DNA of 21,226 nucleotides, taken from Trachipleistophora hominis. Taxonomy: Eukaryota > Microsporidia > Pleistophoridae. Shown here piece after piece: positions 1 through 8,576 of this stretch (its first letter is position 1; each line of letters begins with the position of its first letter). A program made the translations under genes and the position numbers. The stretch is from contig JH994083.1 of NCBI GenBank assembly GCA_000316135.1, forward strand, positions 9,670-30,895. The letters run 5' to 3'. The notes beneath the pieces were generated by a model. That model did not search any database. It saw nothing but the letters and a program-made list of their open reading frames with translations, and was not told the DNA's origin.

Positions 1-579
1 ATTGTATGCTATATGACCTGCCACTTAACGTTGTGATAGAACATTTCATATTTAGATGAGTTAATCCTCCTTAAACGTATTATCATATCAATTATACGTA
101 TAAAATAATTTCTTTGGTAGTAATAGAGTATTACATAACAACCAATGTTACTATATCAAGACTTATTGCTCTTTATCATAACAATTTCTCTAAACATTAG
201 AAAGGAATGATCCGTGATCAAAGAATTTCTAACAAGGAGAACGCGTGTTAACATTTCTATCTACTCCGTTACTTTCATAAGAAAAAAGATACAAAATGGT
301 TTCAAACACTGCAATAACAGATGATATTAAATAAGGAATAGCATAGACTTAGTAGGATGAGTCACATGATCTAAGAGATTATCAAATATTAATTTTATTT
401 TCGTTCGTTGCACTTTCTATTCTCCCCAACAGAAAACTGAATATTTTCAACCGATTAACAAAATACAGCGTTGCACTGAACAACCAATATGTATAGTCTC
501 TGATGTATTTTTAATGGCACATATAGCCATACATAAACTTAAAATCATGTCTTGTAGATCTTTTCTCTAATACCTACGG
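1..579. other. AT-rich stretch without a recognised gene
   Basis: No open frame with an ATG and coding-like codon pattern was found on either strand. There is no tRNA-like fold and no copy of the dispersed repeat family found elsewhere in the window. I see nothing functional here, although the far 5' edge could hold the downstream flank of a gene outside the window. Confidence 0.5.
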
Positions 580-780
580 ATGATTATTCCCTTTTTATCA
601 AAAATGTTTTATTTATCTTTCACCATCACACACTTTATTGTGATGAACATTCTGTCAATGATTGTACGAACTAATCACGTTGCCGGAACCGGAAACAAAA
701 ATTCTTTTACTTTTAGAGAAGCCCGGCATCGTACAGGAACGCCTTATAAAGCAGCAAACTTAATATTTGAACGTTTATAA
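580..780 (+). CDS. Doubtful small hypothetical protein, 66 aa
   Basis: An ATG-started frame of 66 codons ends in TAA thirteen bases before the end of the convergent ArfGAP gene. The first 28 residues are hydrophobic and could be a signal or membrane segment. The second half (about residues 33-66) is basic, and its codons often begin with a purine (GTT GCC GGA ACC GGA AAC and so on). The DNA there is richer in G+C than its surroundings. I do not recognise the product, and no C-run precedes the ATG as it does for the clear genes. It could be a real small protein, the 3' part of a decayed gene, or chance. Confidence 0.28.
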   Translation: MIIPFLSKMFYLSFTITHFIVMNILSMIVRTNHVAGTGNKNSFTFREARHRTGTPYKAANLIFERL

Positions 781-792
781 ACAAATTTATTT

Positions 793-1512
793 CTAATCCC
801 ATTTACTCGTATCCTTGTACTTAACCTGCATATTCTCTCGTGTCTGTCCAAACTCCGTTTTTTTATTATCCTTCCCATTGAACCTGCTGTAAAACACTTT
901 GCCCTTCTCCTTCAGATACGTCGTCGAGGGCCTTAAAACGCTTTCATTCAGTTTACAGCCTACTTGAATGCCCTTGTCCTTCAAATACAGCGCATTCTCC
1001 GATACAAAGTCTGTTATCTTGTTCAGAGCCGTGGAGACTGACGACCGCAGATCTGTGGATGACACCGACTCTAAGCGAGTGTAGCTCGCGGATGGCACGG
1101 CGCTAATTCGCTGTGTGGTATAAGCCGTTGTCTCGCTGCTCGTCTTCACACACTCGGGCAGCTCCTTCTCAACATTCTCCTTTAAGCAAACCATGTAATC
1201 CCGAACCGCCTCTGTCCTGTACCGCTCCCTCGTAGGCAGCGATATAATCCCCTGTATCCTCATAAAGTCTTTAAACTTCTCATTACCGCCCATCTTCATT
1301 CTTAAATATCCCTCCTCATTCCATTTGTCCATATTAACACTTCTTACAACGCTCACTCTAACACCGAACGACCGGTGCACACTCGCACACTCTATACATA
1401 AAAATATTCCGTACGATAAACTGGCCCACTGCGTATTGCGCGTGTTGCATTCTATGCAGTGCACGTTTTCACCGAGCAGGCTGAGCTCCTTCACTTTGTC
1501 TTCAAACGACAT
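793..1512 (-). CDS. ArfGAP domain protein (Gcs1/ArfGAP1-like), 239 aa
   Basis: GTPase-activating protein for Arf GTPases, acting in COPI vesicle cycling at the Golgi and ER. The N-terminal ArfGAP domain has a four-cysteine zinc finger with C-x2-C-x16-C-x2-C spacing (Cys19, Cys22, Cys39, Cys42), then HRSFGVRVSVVRS. Arg47 in that motif is the expected catalytic arginine finger, and a W follows in NMDKW. After about residue 120 there is a Ser/Thr-rich stretch with amphipathic character (around SSVSTALNKITDFV) and two related YLK[DE]KG pieces, as in the lipid-sensing tails of Gcs1/ArfGAP1. The protein ends KDTSKWD. The frame is open for 99 codons upstream, but the start at 1512 is chosen because homology begins there and a CCC lies 4 nt before this ATG. 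At 239 aa it is shorter than yeast Gcs1 (about 350). The family call is firm; the Gcs1 versus Glo3 subtype is tentative. Confidence 0.93.
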   Translation of the reverse strand: MSFEDKVKELSLLGENVHCIECNTRNTQWASLSYGIFLCIECASVHRSFGVRVSVVRSVNMDKWNEEGYLRMKMGGNEKFKDFMRIQGIISLPTRERYRTEAVRDYMVCLKENVEKELPECVKTSSETTAYTTQRISAVPSASYTRLESVSSTDLRSSVSTALNKITDFVSENALYLKDKGIQVGCKLNESVLRPSTTYLKEKGKVFYSRFNGKDNKKTEFGQTRENMQVKYKDTSKWD

Positions 1513-1516
1513 GTAT

Positions 1517-1519
1517 GGG
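1517..1519 (-). promoter_or_regulatory. CCC start-proximal motif of the ArfGAP gene
   Basis: On the minus strand the sequence reads TTACCCATAC and then ATG. C-runs within about 15 nt of the ATG are a described microsporidian expression signal. This one decides the start against the long upstream open extension. Confidence 0.6.
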
Positions 1520-1839
1520 TAACGAATTTTTTTGTTAAAAATCAAAAACATAAAATTTCTTGTTTCAACTTTCTGGGGATGAACGAAACGATTGAACCGG
1601 ACACTGACGTTGATGGAAAAACGATTTGTATTTGGTATGGGGTGTTGTGAACAATTGGTCAATACGTGTTGATAAAACAAAATATTTAAAAATTGGAAAT
1701 AACGAGGATAACACTTTTGAATGATTGGCGTGACACGTGCACCTGTAATTATATGAGCAAACATGTGGTAACGAAGTAACGTTGCTTCTTTAATATGAAC
1801 TTGTTCCACAGGTGGTAAATTGGTTAGAAAATTTTATAA

Positions 1840-1955
1840 GTTTGGTCTGCAGAACAGTAAATAGGCCTATGGTAAAGCATTTAAACAAAATATGACGGTT
1901 TGGTCTGCAGAACAGTAAATAGACCTATGGTAAAGCATTTAAACAAAACATGAAA
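1840..1955. repeat. Tandem duplication, two 58-bp units
   Basis: Two consecutive copies begin with GTTTGGTCTGCAGAACAG, at 1840 and at 1898, and run to ATTTAAACAAAA. They differ at only a few positions. Each unit contains the palindrome TCTGCAGA and a second one, ATAGGCCTAT, which is perfect in copy 1 and ATAGACCTAT in copy 2. Each unit starts with GTTT and has AAAC near its end. It lies upstream of the ArfGAP gene. Its role is unknown; a recent replication slip is the simplest explanation. Confidence 0.9.
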
Positions 1956-3664
1956 GTTGAGAACTAAAATATTTAATGACAGCTATGGTATATATTGAAC
2001 AAAAATACCAAATTTATTAATGTTTCCTATTTAATAACACATCCTACCATTCGTAGGAAACAATTGCTTGGTAACTAAGTGACGTTCTATCACCGTATCA
2101 TACTATCCTGTCATTCATGTAATTAATGTCATGAACTAAGCAATAACAAAATCACATCTAATAACTCAGTTAATTACAATTTTGAATGATCATTGAATTG
2201 TTGAATTTAAGTATGAGGAGCATGGATCAAAGGTTGGTGATATGATTGGTACTAACGAACCAGAAGAGTATGTTTGATGTGATGTAGTAAGCAAATAGAC
2301 ACATTTTCTAGAAAAATTAAATATAAAAGATGAAATACGTATAAATGAGTAAATAAGGAGTTATACATTTATTACCGGGTACATGCTGTATTTAGTGATG
2401 TTAATTGTTTAATGACTGTTTATAAAGACGTATAAATTCGTTTTTGTAGGTATTAAAGTACATACATTATATAACTATTCAGCAAAATAAAATATCATCA
2501 TATTATATTTACGTTTCGCTGATATTAACAAAAAACGAATTATTAACGACGGTTTAAGGAGATTTGGTTATAAACTTAGAATTTTATTTAATTTTTGCTT
2601 TGTAATATAAGTCGTATCGGATGATTTATTCAGAAAGACTAGCTATACAAAACAAAACGCCTTGCATACTGAAGCTATCCTTTATAGCGTATCGTTTATC
2701 AACCAAAGATTCTGTAACAGTGTAATACCATTCAATTATTTAACTTACACGCAAATGTACACAATTACGATGATAAACTGAATGTTTTTAAAGAGGTTAT
2801 CACGTAGAATGGAACGTTTATGTAGTTTGTTATAATCAAAAAATACGTTTTATTGTAAATTATCTGCTTACTTACATCTAGGAAATAGAGCAAACATTAC
2901 ATTACACACCAAATAAACTTTTTATTTAACGTTGTTGTTTGTGTTTCTCAATGGTTTTCTTGCTGCTTAATGTTCTTGATAATCTTTAAAATTATCATAA
3001 ACATGATTTGTGATTTTAAGTGTTAGCTGTGAAAGGAGGCTGGAGAAGTTCTGCAAGAGTAAAATAAACATACCTCATAAAATAACCGCGTATCACTATT
3101 ATATTAATACCTGACGAGTTATATTGTTTCTGTTCAACGTTTCTTCAATGCAATTAAAAAATACGATGACTTGAGACTGGTCAAAGATCTGAATTAATTA
3201 AAGATATCTAATTTAGAAGAGCATCGTTCAAAATAAAAACTCTCTAAACCTTTATTGCGTATGTTGGCTAACAATAAATTATGACTGTTTTAGATAAATT
3301 AAATATTTTGGTTTCTTTGAACAACCTTCTGTTTATAAACTGTTTTATAAAAATTAAGTTAACGAGTAACGTATCGGTACTTATGATTCAATGTTGAGTG
3401 TTAAGAATTAATTAAACGATGATCTTTCAAAAAAATGATTCAGTGTTGATTTTGCGTATGACAAGCTTTAAAAGTATAAAAACTTTCTTCTAGTTCTTGT
3501 TTAAAAGTTTCTAAAAATCACATGGAATTAGAAAATTTGCATTTGATTGAAATATGAAGTTAAAGATTCGTCCACTAATCGAGATGAGTGTAGTTTTTTC
3601 AACCATTTAACTTTTTATATGCGTAATGTCAGCAAAATATTGCAATGATAAAAATAACTTTTAA
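1956..3664. other. 1.7-kb gene-poor AT-rich stretch
   Basis: Apart from degenerate repeat copy A near 2222-2330, I find no frame with an ATG and coding-like composition on either strand, no tRNA and no clear regulatory structure. The 3' part (about 3420-3664) would contain the 3' untranslated region of the minus-strand secreted protein that ends at 3665. Confidence 0.5.
2222..2330 (+). repeat. Degenerate copy A of the dispersed SINE-like element
   Basis: The stretch GGATCAAAGGTTGGTGAT, then GGTACTAACGAACC and CAGAAGAGTATGTTTGAT, aligns in order with the 5' half of the better copies at 10643 and 14045. The central hairpin keeps four of five pairs. The 3' half is diverged, ending around AAAATTAAATATAAAAG. 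I did not find convincing flanking duplications. This is probably an old copy. Confidence 0.6.
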
Positions 3665-4843
3665 TTATACGTCAATTTCTGAACTTACTACTTGACAAAC
3701 AGGTATTTGTGTTATTTCTGACATTTTTGTTAGTAGAGCTGTAGCTACCTTGTGTACATTCAACGCGTAGATCACCACATGTTGAAATCCATAAATAACA
3801 CTATTATAAAGTTCCTGTGTAAGATTCAACATTTGTTTAAACAGCATATGGTTGCTGGTATCATTATAAAAAATATAAATTCCTTTGTAATGATAGTACA
3901 GAGATATAAATTCGCTGCTAATCGTGCTCTTGTCCACAAATTCTTCGTTATAAATTAACCTATGAACTTTAAGTATACTTTGATAGATATTATGGCAGTC
4001 TGTAATAAGCTTGAGATATTTCACAACAAGATCTGCGTCAACGAACGTATTTACAGGCATATTTATTGTGTTGATTTGTTCTCGAACCGTATTGATTAGA
4101 TTTGACAGAAGTTCCTGTTTTTTTCTCTTTACGTTCATAGATAATCTTTTGAATCGCGGTAGATGACCAGAAACATCTATTAAAAGATGACACAGCCTCG
4201 AAATAAGTCGGTTTAATGCAACCTCAACATTCACTCTTTCTGAAAAAATGTAATCGTGTGAATACGAAAGAAAACACGAGGATGTTTCTATTGCGTTGAC
4301 ATACTGAGAGAATATCGTATACGTAATCATTTTAGAGTATAAAAGGTTAAAGAAATCGACAATTTCAAGTTTAAATTGTATAAATTCGAAATGTTTCTTC
4401 AAAGTGCAGTTAGGAGTTGGTAACGATGGTACTGTCATCTTCTTTGCTATATGTTGTAAAATGCAGAATTCGATTGGAAATGCAGCTTCAACTACGGAAT
4501 CGTTCAATAGCGAATCGATAACCTCCTTCACTCGCAGCGTATAATCAGAAAAATTTGTATTGATCAGCCTTAAGTTATTAGCATAAAATTTCATTTTTAG
4601 TATCATGTTCTCTACGTTTGATTGGTTCTCTTCTGATTTGCTCAAATACGCCATGAAAATAAACTTTGGAAACACTTCACTTTTTCTTTTGATCACGTCT
4701 TTGTAGTAACTTATCACACCACTGTTTAATTCGGTATTCCAAGGTAGTTGTATAGGAACGGTTGGTGTTGAATCATCGATGCCCGATGCTGAGATAAAGG
4801 TTGGTATAAGCAATAAAACGTTCATGTACGTCGCTGTTAGCAT
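3665..4843 (-). CDS. Predicted secreted helical protein, 392 aa, unknown function
   Basis: I do not recognise a family. The N-terminus carries a short hydrophobic run (residues 7-19, MNVLLLIPTFISA) followed by small residues (SG), the shape of a cleavable signal peptide, so the product is probably secreted or in the endomembrane system. Met7 (codon at 4825) is an equally good start for a signal peptide; Met1 is listed because it keeps the longest frame. The mature part is rich in Ile, Leu, Asn and Tyr, seems largely helical, and has six scattered cysteines that could form disulfides. A basic patch (KRLSMNVKRKKQ) lies near the middle. Microsporidia have many lineage-specific secreted proteins of this kind; a host-directed role is only inference. 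A TATATAAAAGG sequence lies directly before the ATG. Confidence 0.75.
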   Translation of the reverse strand: MLTATYMNVLLLIPTFISASGIDDSTPTVPIQLPWNTELNSGVISYYKDVIKRKSEVFPKFIFMAYLSKSEENQSNVENMILKMKFYANNLRLINTNFSDYTLRVKEVIDSLLNDSVVEAAFPIEFCILQHIAKKMTVPSLPTPNCTLKKHFEFIQFKLEIVDFFNLLYSKMITYTIFSQYVNAIETSSCFLSYSHDYIFSERVNVEVALNRLISRLCHLLIDVSGHLPRFKRLSMNVKRKKQELLSNLINTVREQINTINMPVNTFVDADLVVKYLKLITDCHNIYQSILKVHRLIYNEEFVDKSTISSEFISLYYHYKGIYIFYNDTSNHMLFKQMLNLTQELYNSVIYGFQHVVIYALNVHKVATALLTKMSEITQIPVCQVVSSEIDV

Positions 4844-4848
4844 CCTTT

Positions 4849-4856
4849 TATATATT
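4849..4856 (-). promoter_or_regulatory. TATA-like sequence next to the ATG
   Basis: The minus strand reads AAATATATAAAAGG directly before the start codon of the secreted-protein gene. There is no CCC run here, unlike the housekeeping genes of the window. It might be a TATA-like element with a very short leader, but AT-richness makes such matches common. Confidence 0.3.
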
Positions 4857-5067
4857 TTTCGTTTTTACGAAAACGGAAGTAAACTAAAATAAGAAATGGT
4901 AAAGTGTCAATAAGTGATTCGATGTTAAAAATTCCTCCTTGACTCGTATTACCGGTTCTTAAGAGAAAACTTGACTGTATTGCTCATTTTATTTAAAATA
5001 TGATTGTGAACACGACAAATCTAAAATGTTATCATTTTAGTAATGTAGATGACATCAACATGCAGAA

Positions 5068-5203
5068 TAGGTAAAACCACCTTTTCTTTTTTTTAAAAGC
5101 ATGTTTAATTGTCATTACTATATACTTCACCTAAATTAACACACTTTTCAGGTCCGCTAGAACCAATCATGGCCACCGGCCTGTGATTCATAGGTAGAAC
5201 TAC
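5068..5203 (-). mobile_element. SINE-like element copy B with 13-bp flanking repeats
   Basis: The element body is 5081-5190 on the minus strand. It starts TGAATCACAGGCCGGTGGCC and ends in an A-rich tail (TTTTAAAAAAAAG). It is flanked by GTGGTTTTACCTA (5068-5080, minus reading) and GTAGTTCTACCTA (5191-5203), which agree at 11 of 13 positions and look like an aged target-site duplication. The central hairpin reads GGTTC-TAGC-GGACC, with one G-U pair where other copies have C-G. A long helix pairs AAAAGTGTGTT with AACATGCTTTT. Within it, an ATG frame of 28 codons is open, a remnant-like short ORF shared in part by other copies. Confidence 0.8.
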
Positions 5204-6050
5204 TTTACCTTTATTTTTCTTACCTGTCATAATTATAAAGATTGCCCTCTTACCTAGAAGGGAAAAAGATATGAATGAGGATAAAAAAGGAGAGGATCAG
5301 CTACGATACTTGACTCACATGCATACAAATGGCTGGTTTATGTAACTGTCACGTTGTAATTTTTAGCCACATGCCTTGATGTCACTTTGAACAATAATTT
5401 GCCTAAAACTGTATAAAAAGTCAAAAAAATCAAGGCTGCACATCTAAAATGTACTAGAAAGCGTTTTATCGGCATCGACAACAGGATAACTCGAAATTTG
5501 ACTGGTTAGTCCTAAAAAGTAAAAGGTTATGTGTTGTTATTCAATTCCTACGTTTTAAATGTCTTTTAGCAATCTTATACCGATTATACCTAAAGAAAGT
5601 ATCATCTTTAGTTAATAATCAATCTTCTAAAGTCGCGAATGAAAGTCAAATAACGCTGGACTAGCCGGAGTAAAACAAAAAAGGATTTGATCGGGAAGAA
5701 ATTTATTGTGTAAACACTATTTTTACATTCCGTTTTATACATGAAATAGCACAGTTAGTTATTTAATATTGGTTTTACAGTGTCAACACCAAAAAAGTAA
5801 CTCTTTAAAGAAAAATTACATTGAACAATAGGAAGTTTTATAAAAGTACGACGTAAGGGATGGATCTCTTGAGCCAGCCTTGTTTAAAAAACCAGTATTG
5901 GCTGGTTAAAATGATTACTTGCCGAAGAATAATTTAGTTAATCACCTCATATCGATCACAAAATCTCCACATTATTAAAAATATCAGAAGTGGTTAGCGT
6001 AAAACAATAATAACACGACCATGTCGTTTGAATCACTAACAATCATCATC
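5204..6050. other. Gene-poor stretch downstream of Hsp70
   Basis: I see no coding frame with an ATG and no further repeat copy. A CCAGCC/GGCTGG inverted repeat (5874-5879 and 5900-5905) is present but short. The region must include the 3' untranslated part of the minus-strand Hsp70 gene. Confidence 0.5.
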
Positions 6051-7682
6051 CTATAGAATTTCTTCGTTTTTGTCACCAACAACTTCTTGCGAATTCTTAG
6101 ACAGCAGACTTTGAATCAGATCAAAAAACCTATTGGACTTGTTTGCATCATTTTTATCAACCATCTCATCCTTCTCGTCCACTTTATCCTGCATTTTTTC
6201 AGCAACATCCTTTTCTTTGGTCTGAATTCCTGTCACCTCGGCACTCTGTTCCCTTCCTGTAAGTAAATCCTTGGCGGTCACCCGGTATATACCATTCACA
6301 TCAGCCTCAAATCCAACCTCAATTCGTGGAACGCCCTTAGGCGCTTTCTTAATGTCCTTGAGGATTATTTTGCCTAAGAAACAGTTATCCTTTACATTTT
6401 CGCTCTCTCCTTGATAAATATTAACGATCACCTCTTCTTGATTATCCTCACTAGTTGTAAATACGCTGCTTTTCTTCAGCGGCAACGTACTATTTCGCTT
6501 TACGATGGTACTCATCAGTCCACCTACGGTTTCTATTCCCAGGCTAAGGCTTGTAACATCAAGAAGGAGCTTGTTTACGTCACCCGATAGAATAGCGGCC
6601 TGAATTGCCGCACCCTGTGCCACCGATTCGTCAGGTGACGCCGTAAACAGCGGTTTGCGATTAAAAATTTCTTCACTCAGCTTTCTAACCAACGGCATCC
6701 TTGTCATTCCACCTACGAGCACGAGGTGATCTACTTGATCAATATTTGCATCTTTCAAGGCCTTTAAACACGGTTTAACAGTTCTTTTTATCAGTGGAGC
6801 AACCACATCCTCAAATTCAGCACGTTTTAGCTCATACGTAAAATGCGTATCCTTGTACGCGTATGGAATATCAATCGTCACGGTTTCCTGTGTTGATAGC
6901 TCCTTCTTCGCACTTTCAGCTGCTTTTTTAATTCTAGGCCTAATTTTCGCCAGATCAATGTCACTCATTTCCCTGCCATTTTTCAACCTTTCCATCAAAA
7001 AATCTGTCAAAGTGTTGTCAATGTCATCCCCACCAAGAAAAGAATCCCCTGCGGTCGCTTTAACCTCAAAAATATTGTCACTTTTTTCCAGAATGGAGAT
7101 ATCAAACGTACCACCGCCTAAGTCGTATACAGCGATGTGACCTGTGATTGCATGATTTAGAGCTGCACTGGTCGGTTCATTGAGTACCCGTAGCACTTTG
7201 AGCCCGGCCAACTCGCCCGCCTTTTTAGTCTCCTCCCGCTGTGTATGGTTGAAATACGCAGGCACAGTTATAACTGCAAACTTAACTGGCCTGCTCAAGA
7301 AACTCTCCGCAGCACTTCTAAGTTTCGATAGCACAAACGACGAAAGCTTCGCCGGTTCATAACGTTTATCATCCACTTTAATCTTCAGTTCTCCGTTGTC
7401 GTCTATAACACTGAACGGCAATCTTTTCGTATATTCCTTAACATCGGCGTATTTCCGGCCGATAAGTCTCTTTACATTAAAAATAGTGTGTTCAGGATCT
7501 GTTAGCAGTTTGCGCTGGGCCGGTTTGCCAACTATCACGTTTTCACCCGAAATATTAATCACACTTGGCGTAGTTCGCTGTCCTTCCTGGTTCTCTATTA
7601 TTGTGGCCACGTTGTCCTGCATTATAGAAATGCACGAGTTGGTTGTTCCTAGGTCAATGCCTACGATTGCTGGTTTGCTCAT
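6051..7682 (-). CDS. Mitochondrial-type Hsp70 (DnaK family), mitosomal chaperone, 543 aa
   Basis: ATP-driven chaperone. In organisms with mitosomes this type pulls proteins across the inner membrane and serves Fe-S cluster assembly. Residues 1-375 are the nucleotide-binding domain: GIDLGTTNS at 8-16, the VKRLIGR lysine near 71, DLGGGTFDIS at 187-196, VGGMTRMP at 323-330. The linker LLLDVTSLSLG follows (about 372-382), then the substrate-binding beta domain (KRNSTLP at 395; VPRIEVGFEADVNGIYRVTA from 451). The DnaK-like N-terminal motif and GENVIVGKPAQ favour the mitochondrial subfamily over cytosolic or BiP forms. The helical lid is nearly absent: about 60 charged residues follow the beta domain, against over 100 in usual mtHsp70 (around 640 aa). 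No N-terminal presequence is visible, as reported for Trachipleistophora hominis mtHsp70. There is no EEVD or KDEL end. A C-rich motif lies 12 nt upstream of the ATG. Confidence 0.95.
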   Translation of the reverse strand: MSKPAIVGIDLGTTNSCISIMQDNVATIIENQEGQRTTPSVINISGENVIVGKPAQRKLLTDPEHTIFNVKRLIGRKYADVKEYTKRLPFSVIDDNGELKIKVDDKRYEPAKLSSFVLSKLRSAAESFLSRPVKFAVITVPAYFNHTQREETKKAGELAGLKVLRVLNEPTSAALNHAITGHIAVYDLGGGTFDISILEKSDNIFEVKATAGDSFLGGDDIDNTLTDFLMERLKNGREMSDIDLAKIRPRIKKAAESAKKELSTQETVTIDIPYAYKDTHFTYELKRAEFEDVVAPLIKRTVKPCLKALKDANIDQVDHLVLVGGMTRMPLVRKLSEEIFNRKPLFTASPDESVAQGAAIQAAILSGDVNKLLLDVTSLSLGIETVGGLMSTIVKRNSTLPLKKSSVFTTSEDNQEEVIVNIYQGESENVKDNCFLGKIILKDIKKAPKGVPRIEVGFEADVNGIYRVTAKDLLTGREQSAEVTGIQTKEKDVAEKMQDKVDEKDEMVDKNDANKSNRFFDLIQSLLSKNSQEVVGDKNEEIL

Positions 7683-7694
7683 TTTTTGTAAATC

Positions 7695-7701
7695 GGAGGG
7701 G
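7695..7701 (-). promoter_or_regulatory. C-rich motif upstream of the Hsp70 start
   Basis: The minus strand reads CCCCTCC twelve nucleotides before the ATG at 7682. Its position and composition match the C-run signals before the ArfGAP, E2 and small acidic protein genes. Confidence 0.5.
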
Positions 7702-7954
7702 AGTGCTTACGAAAATTAAAAGAGTTGCTGTGGAAACAGACGAACGCAAAACTTGGCAAATTGTGAATGTAATACGCTCATCATGTCTTTTCGAATAAGT
7801 GTGGCTGTAATTGACCAAAACTGTCTGGGAAATAACGAATTAGGAAAATGAGCAGTACAAAAAATTATTTTGCTATTCGTAGTTAAGTGATGAATTAGTC
7901 CCGTGTCCTCGTAAAGTAAAGTGCTGATCAACACCCTAGGAAAAAAGAAAAAAT

Positions 7955-8039
7955 TCCCGCGGGGCGGAATCGAACCACCGACAATGCGATGACTACGTCA
8001 CCTCTACAGTCGCATGCTCTACCACTGAGCTACCGCCGG
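7955..8039 (-). tRNA. tRNA-Tyr (GTA) with a 13-nt intron
   Basis: Minus strand, 85 nt without CCA. The acceptor 5' strand CCGGCGG (8039-8033) pairs with CCGCGGG (7962-7956), with a G3-G70 mismatch as read. The D arm is GCTC-AGTGGTA-GAGC. The anticodon stem TGCGA/TCGCA encloses a 20-nt segment, so a 13-nt intron follows position 37 (about 8003-7991). The anticodon GTA is at 8007-8005. The T arm is GGTGG-TTCGATT-CCGCC and the discriminator is A. The C1-G72 pair is the eukaryotic tyrosine identity element. Internal promoter boxes are intact (A box TAGCTCAGTGG, B box GGTTCGATTCC). The intron position is the usual one for eukaryotic nuclear tRNA-Tyr, and tRNA splicing endonuclease would be needed for maturation. 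I do not see a clear oligo-T terminator immediately after the 3' end on this strand. Confidence 0.95.
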
Positions 8040-8256
8040 TTACGATGGCGATATTGACAACTATTTATATTTAATTTATTAGATTTTACTAAAAATGTGC
8101 GTTCAAAAACACTTCTCTTCATTGGCCAGTACAGTATTAATAAATAAGCATAACGCTCACTTTCTAAATGTAATCTCTTTAAGTATCGAGCACTCTACAT
8201 TTCTTCTCTATGACAGTCAATATCACATCATCCACACAAATAAGAAAGGATTTCAA

Positions 8257-8388
8257 CTACATAAGAAATTTATTATCGTTTATAACTACAACTTTACCAC
8301 GACTCATTCCCAGGTCATCAACTGTAAAACCGCAATATACCACCAAGTCACCACAACTCCTATACTGTTGTTGGAATAATTGACCAAC
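8257..8388 (-). CDS. Open coding-like stretch of 43 codons, possible exon or remnant
   Basis: The minus-strand frame has strongly coding-like codons (GAC TTG GTG GTA TAT TGC GGT, then GTT GAT GAC CTG GGA ATG AGT), ending ...VVVINDNKFLM and TAG. It is preceded in the same frame by ATG GTT AAA TAG (8400-8389), so an in-frame stop separates it from a possible start. The ATG lies 6 nt after the stop of the small acidic protein, and both are in the same reading frame. Options are a gene with a nonsense mutation, a terminal exon using the AG of that TAG as a 3' splice site, or a C-terminal piece of the upstream protein. I do not recognise the product. A plus-strand ORF on the same DNA (8095-8379) has poorer codon statistics. 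Confidence 0.35.
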   Translation of the reverse strand, partial: VGQLFQQQYRSCGDLVVYCGFTVDDLGMSRGKVVVINDNKFLM

Positions 8389-8406
8389 CTATTTAACCAT
8401 AGCTTA

Positions 8407-8574
8407 TCACTCCTCGTTATTCTCCTCTAGTTCTATAAGAATGTCAAAGACAGCATTTTCTATTCTATCCAAGTATTCATCAGCTTTGGGGTTGTTTGAA
8501 TCAATGAGCTCACTCAGGTTCTTCATAAAGTCGTCATAAGAGGCCTTCAATTCAATTTTATTGATTTCTCTCAT
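8407..8574 (-). CDS. Small acidic protein, 55 aa, unidentified
   Basis: Starts at the ATG at 8574, which is preceded at once by CCCCCAT, the same C-run/ATG layout as the E2 and ArfGAP genes. The 55 residues (MREINKIELKASYDDFMKNL and on) are acidic and predicted helical, ending in a Glu/Asn run. The frame is open for 26 codons further upstream but only from a TTG. If that part is counted (LGIYEIFEYP before the Met), the whole loosely recalls the C-terminal helical region of Mediator subunit Med7 (a GI-x-x-LxP start, then ELxKL helices). That is only a by-eye impression. The gene lies between tRNA-Tyr and the E2 gene. Confidence 0.55.
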   Translation of the reverse strand: MREINKIELKASYDDFMKNLSELIDSNNPKADEYLDRIENAVFDILIELEENNEE

Positions 8575-8576
8575 AT

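Noticed and set aside
1513..1809. 99-codon N-terminal extension of the ArfGAP frame
   Set aside because: The ArfGAP homology begins at the internal ATG at 1512, which has a CCC signal directly upstream. The extension is low-complexity AT-rich translation with no family match.
5874..5905. CCAGCC ... GGCTGG inverted repeat
   Set aside because: Only 6 bp per arm with a 20-nt spacer, expected now and then by chance. No repeat-family similarity or conserved context.
6853..7719. Three plus-strand ORFs antisense to Hsp70
   Set aside because: The opposite strand is a well-conserved Hsp70. These are shadows.
7716..7934. 72-codon minus-strand ORF upstream of Hsp70
   Set aside because: It begins with TTG, not ATG, has no coding-like codon pattern and occupies the leader and promoter region of Hsp70.
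8095..8379. 94-codon plus-strand ORF
   Set aside because: Its codon pattern is poorer than that of the minus-strand frame on the same DNA, it has no C-run and resembles no family. It is probably a shadow.
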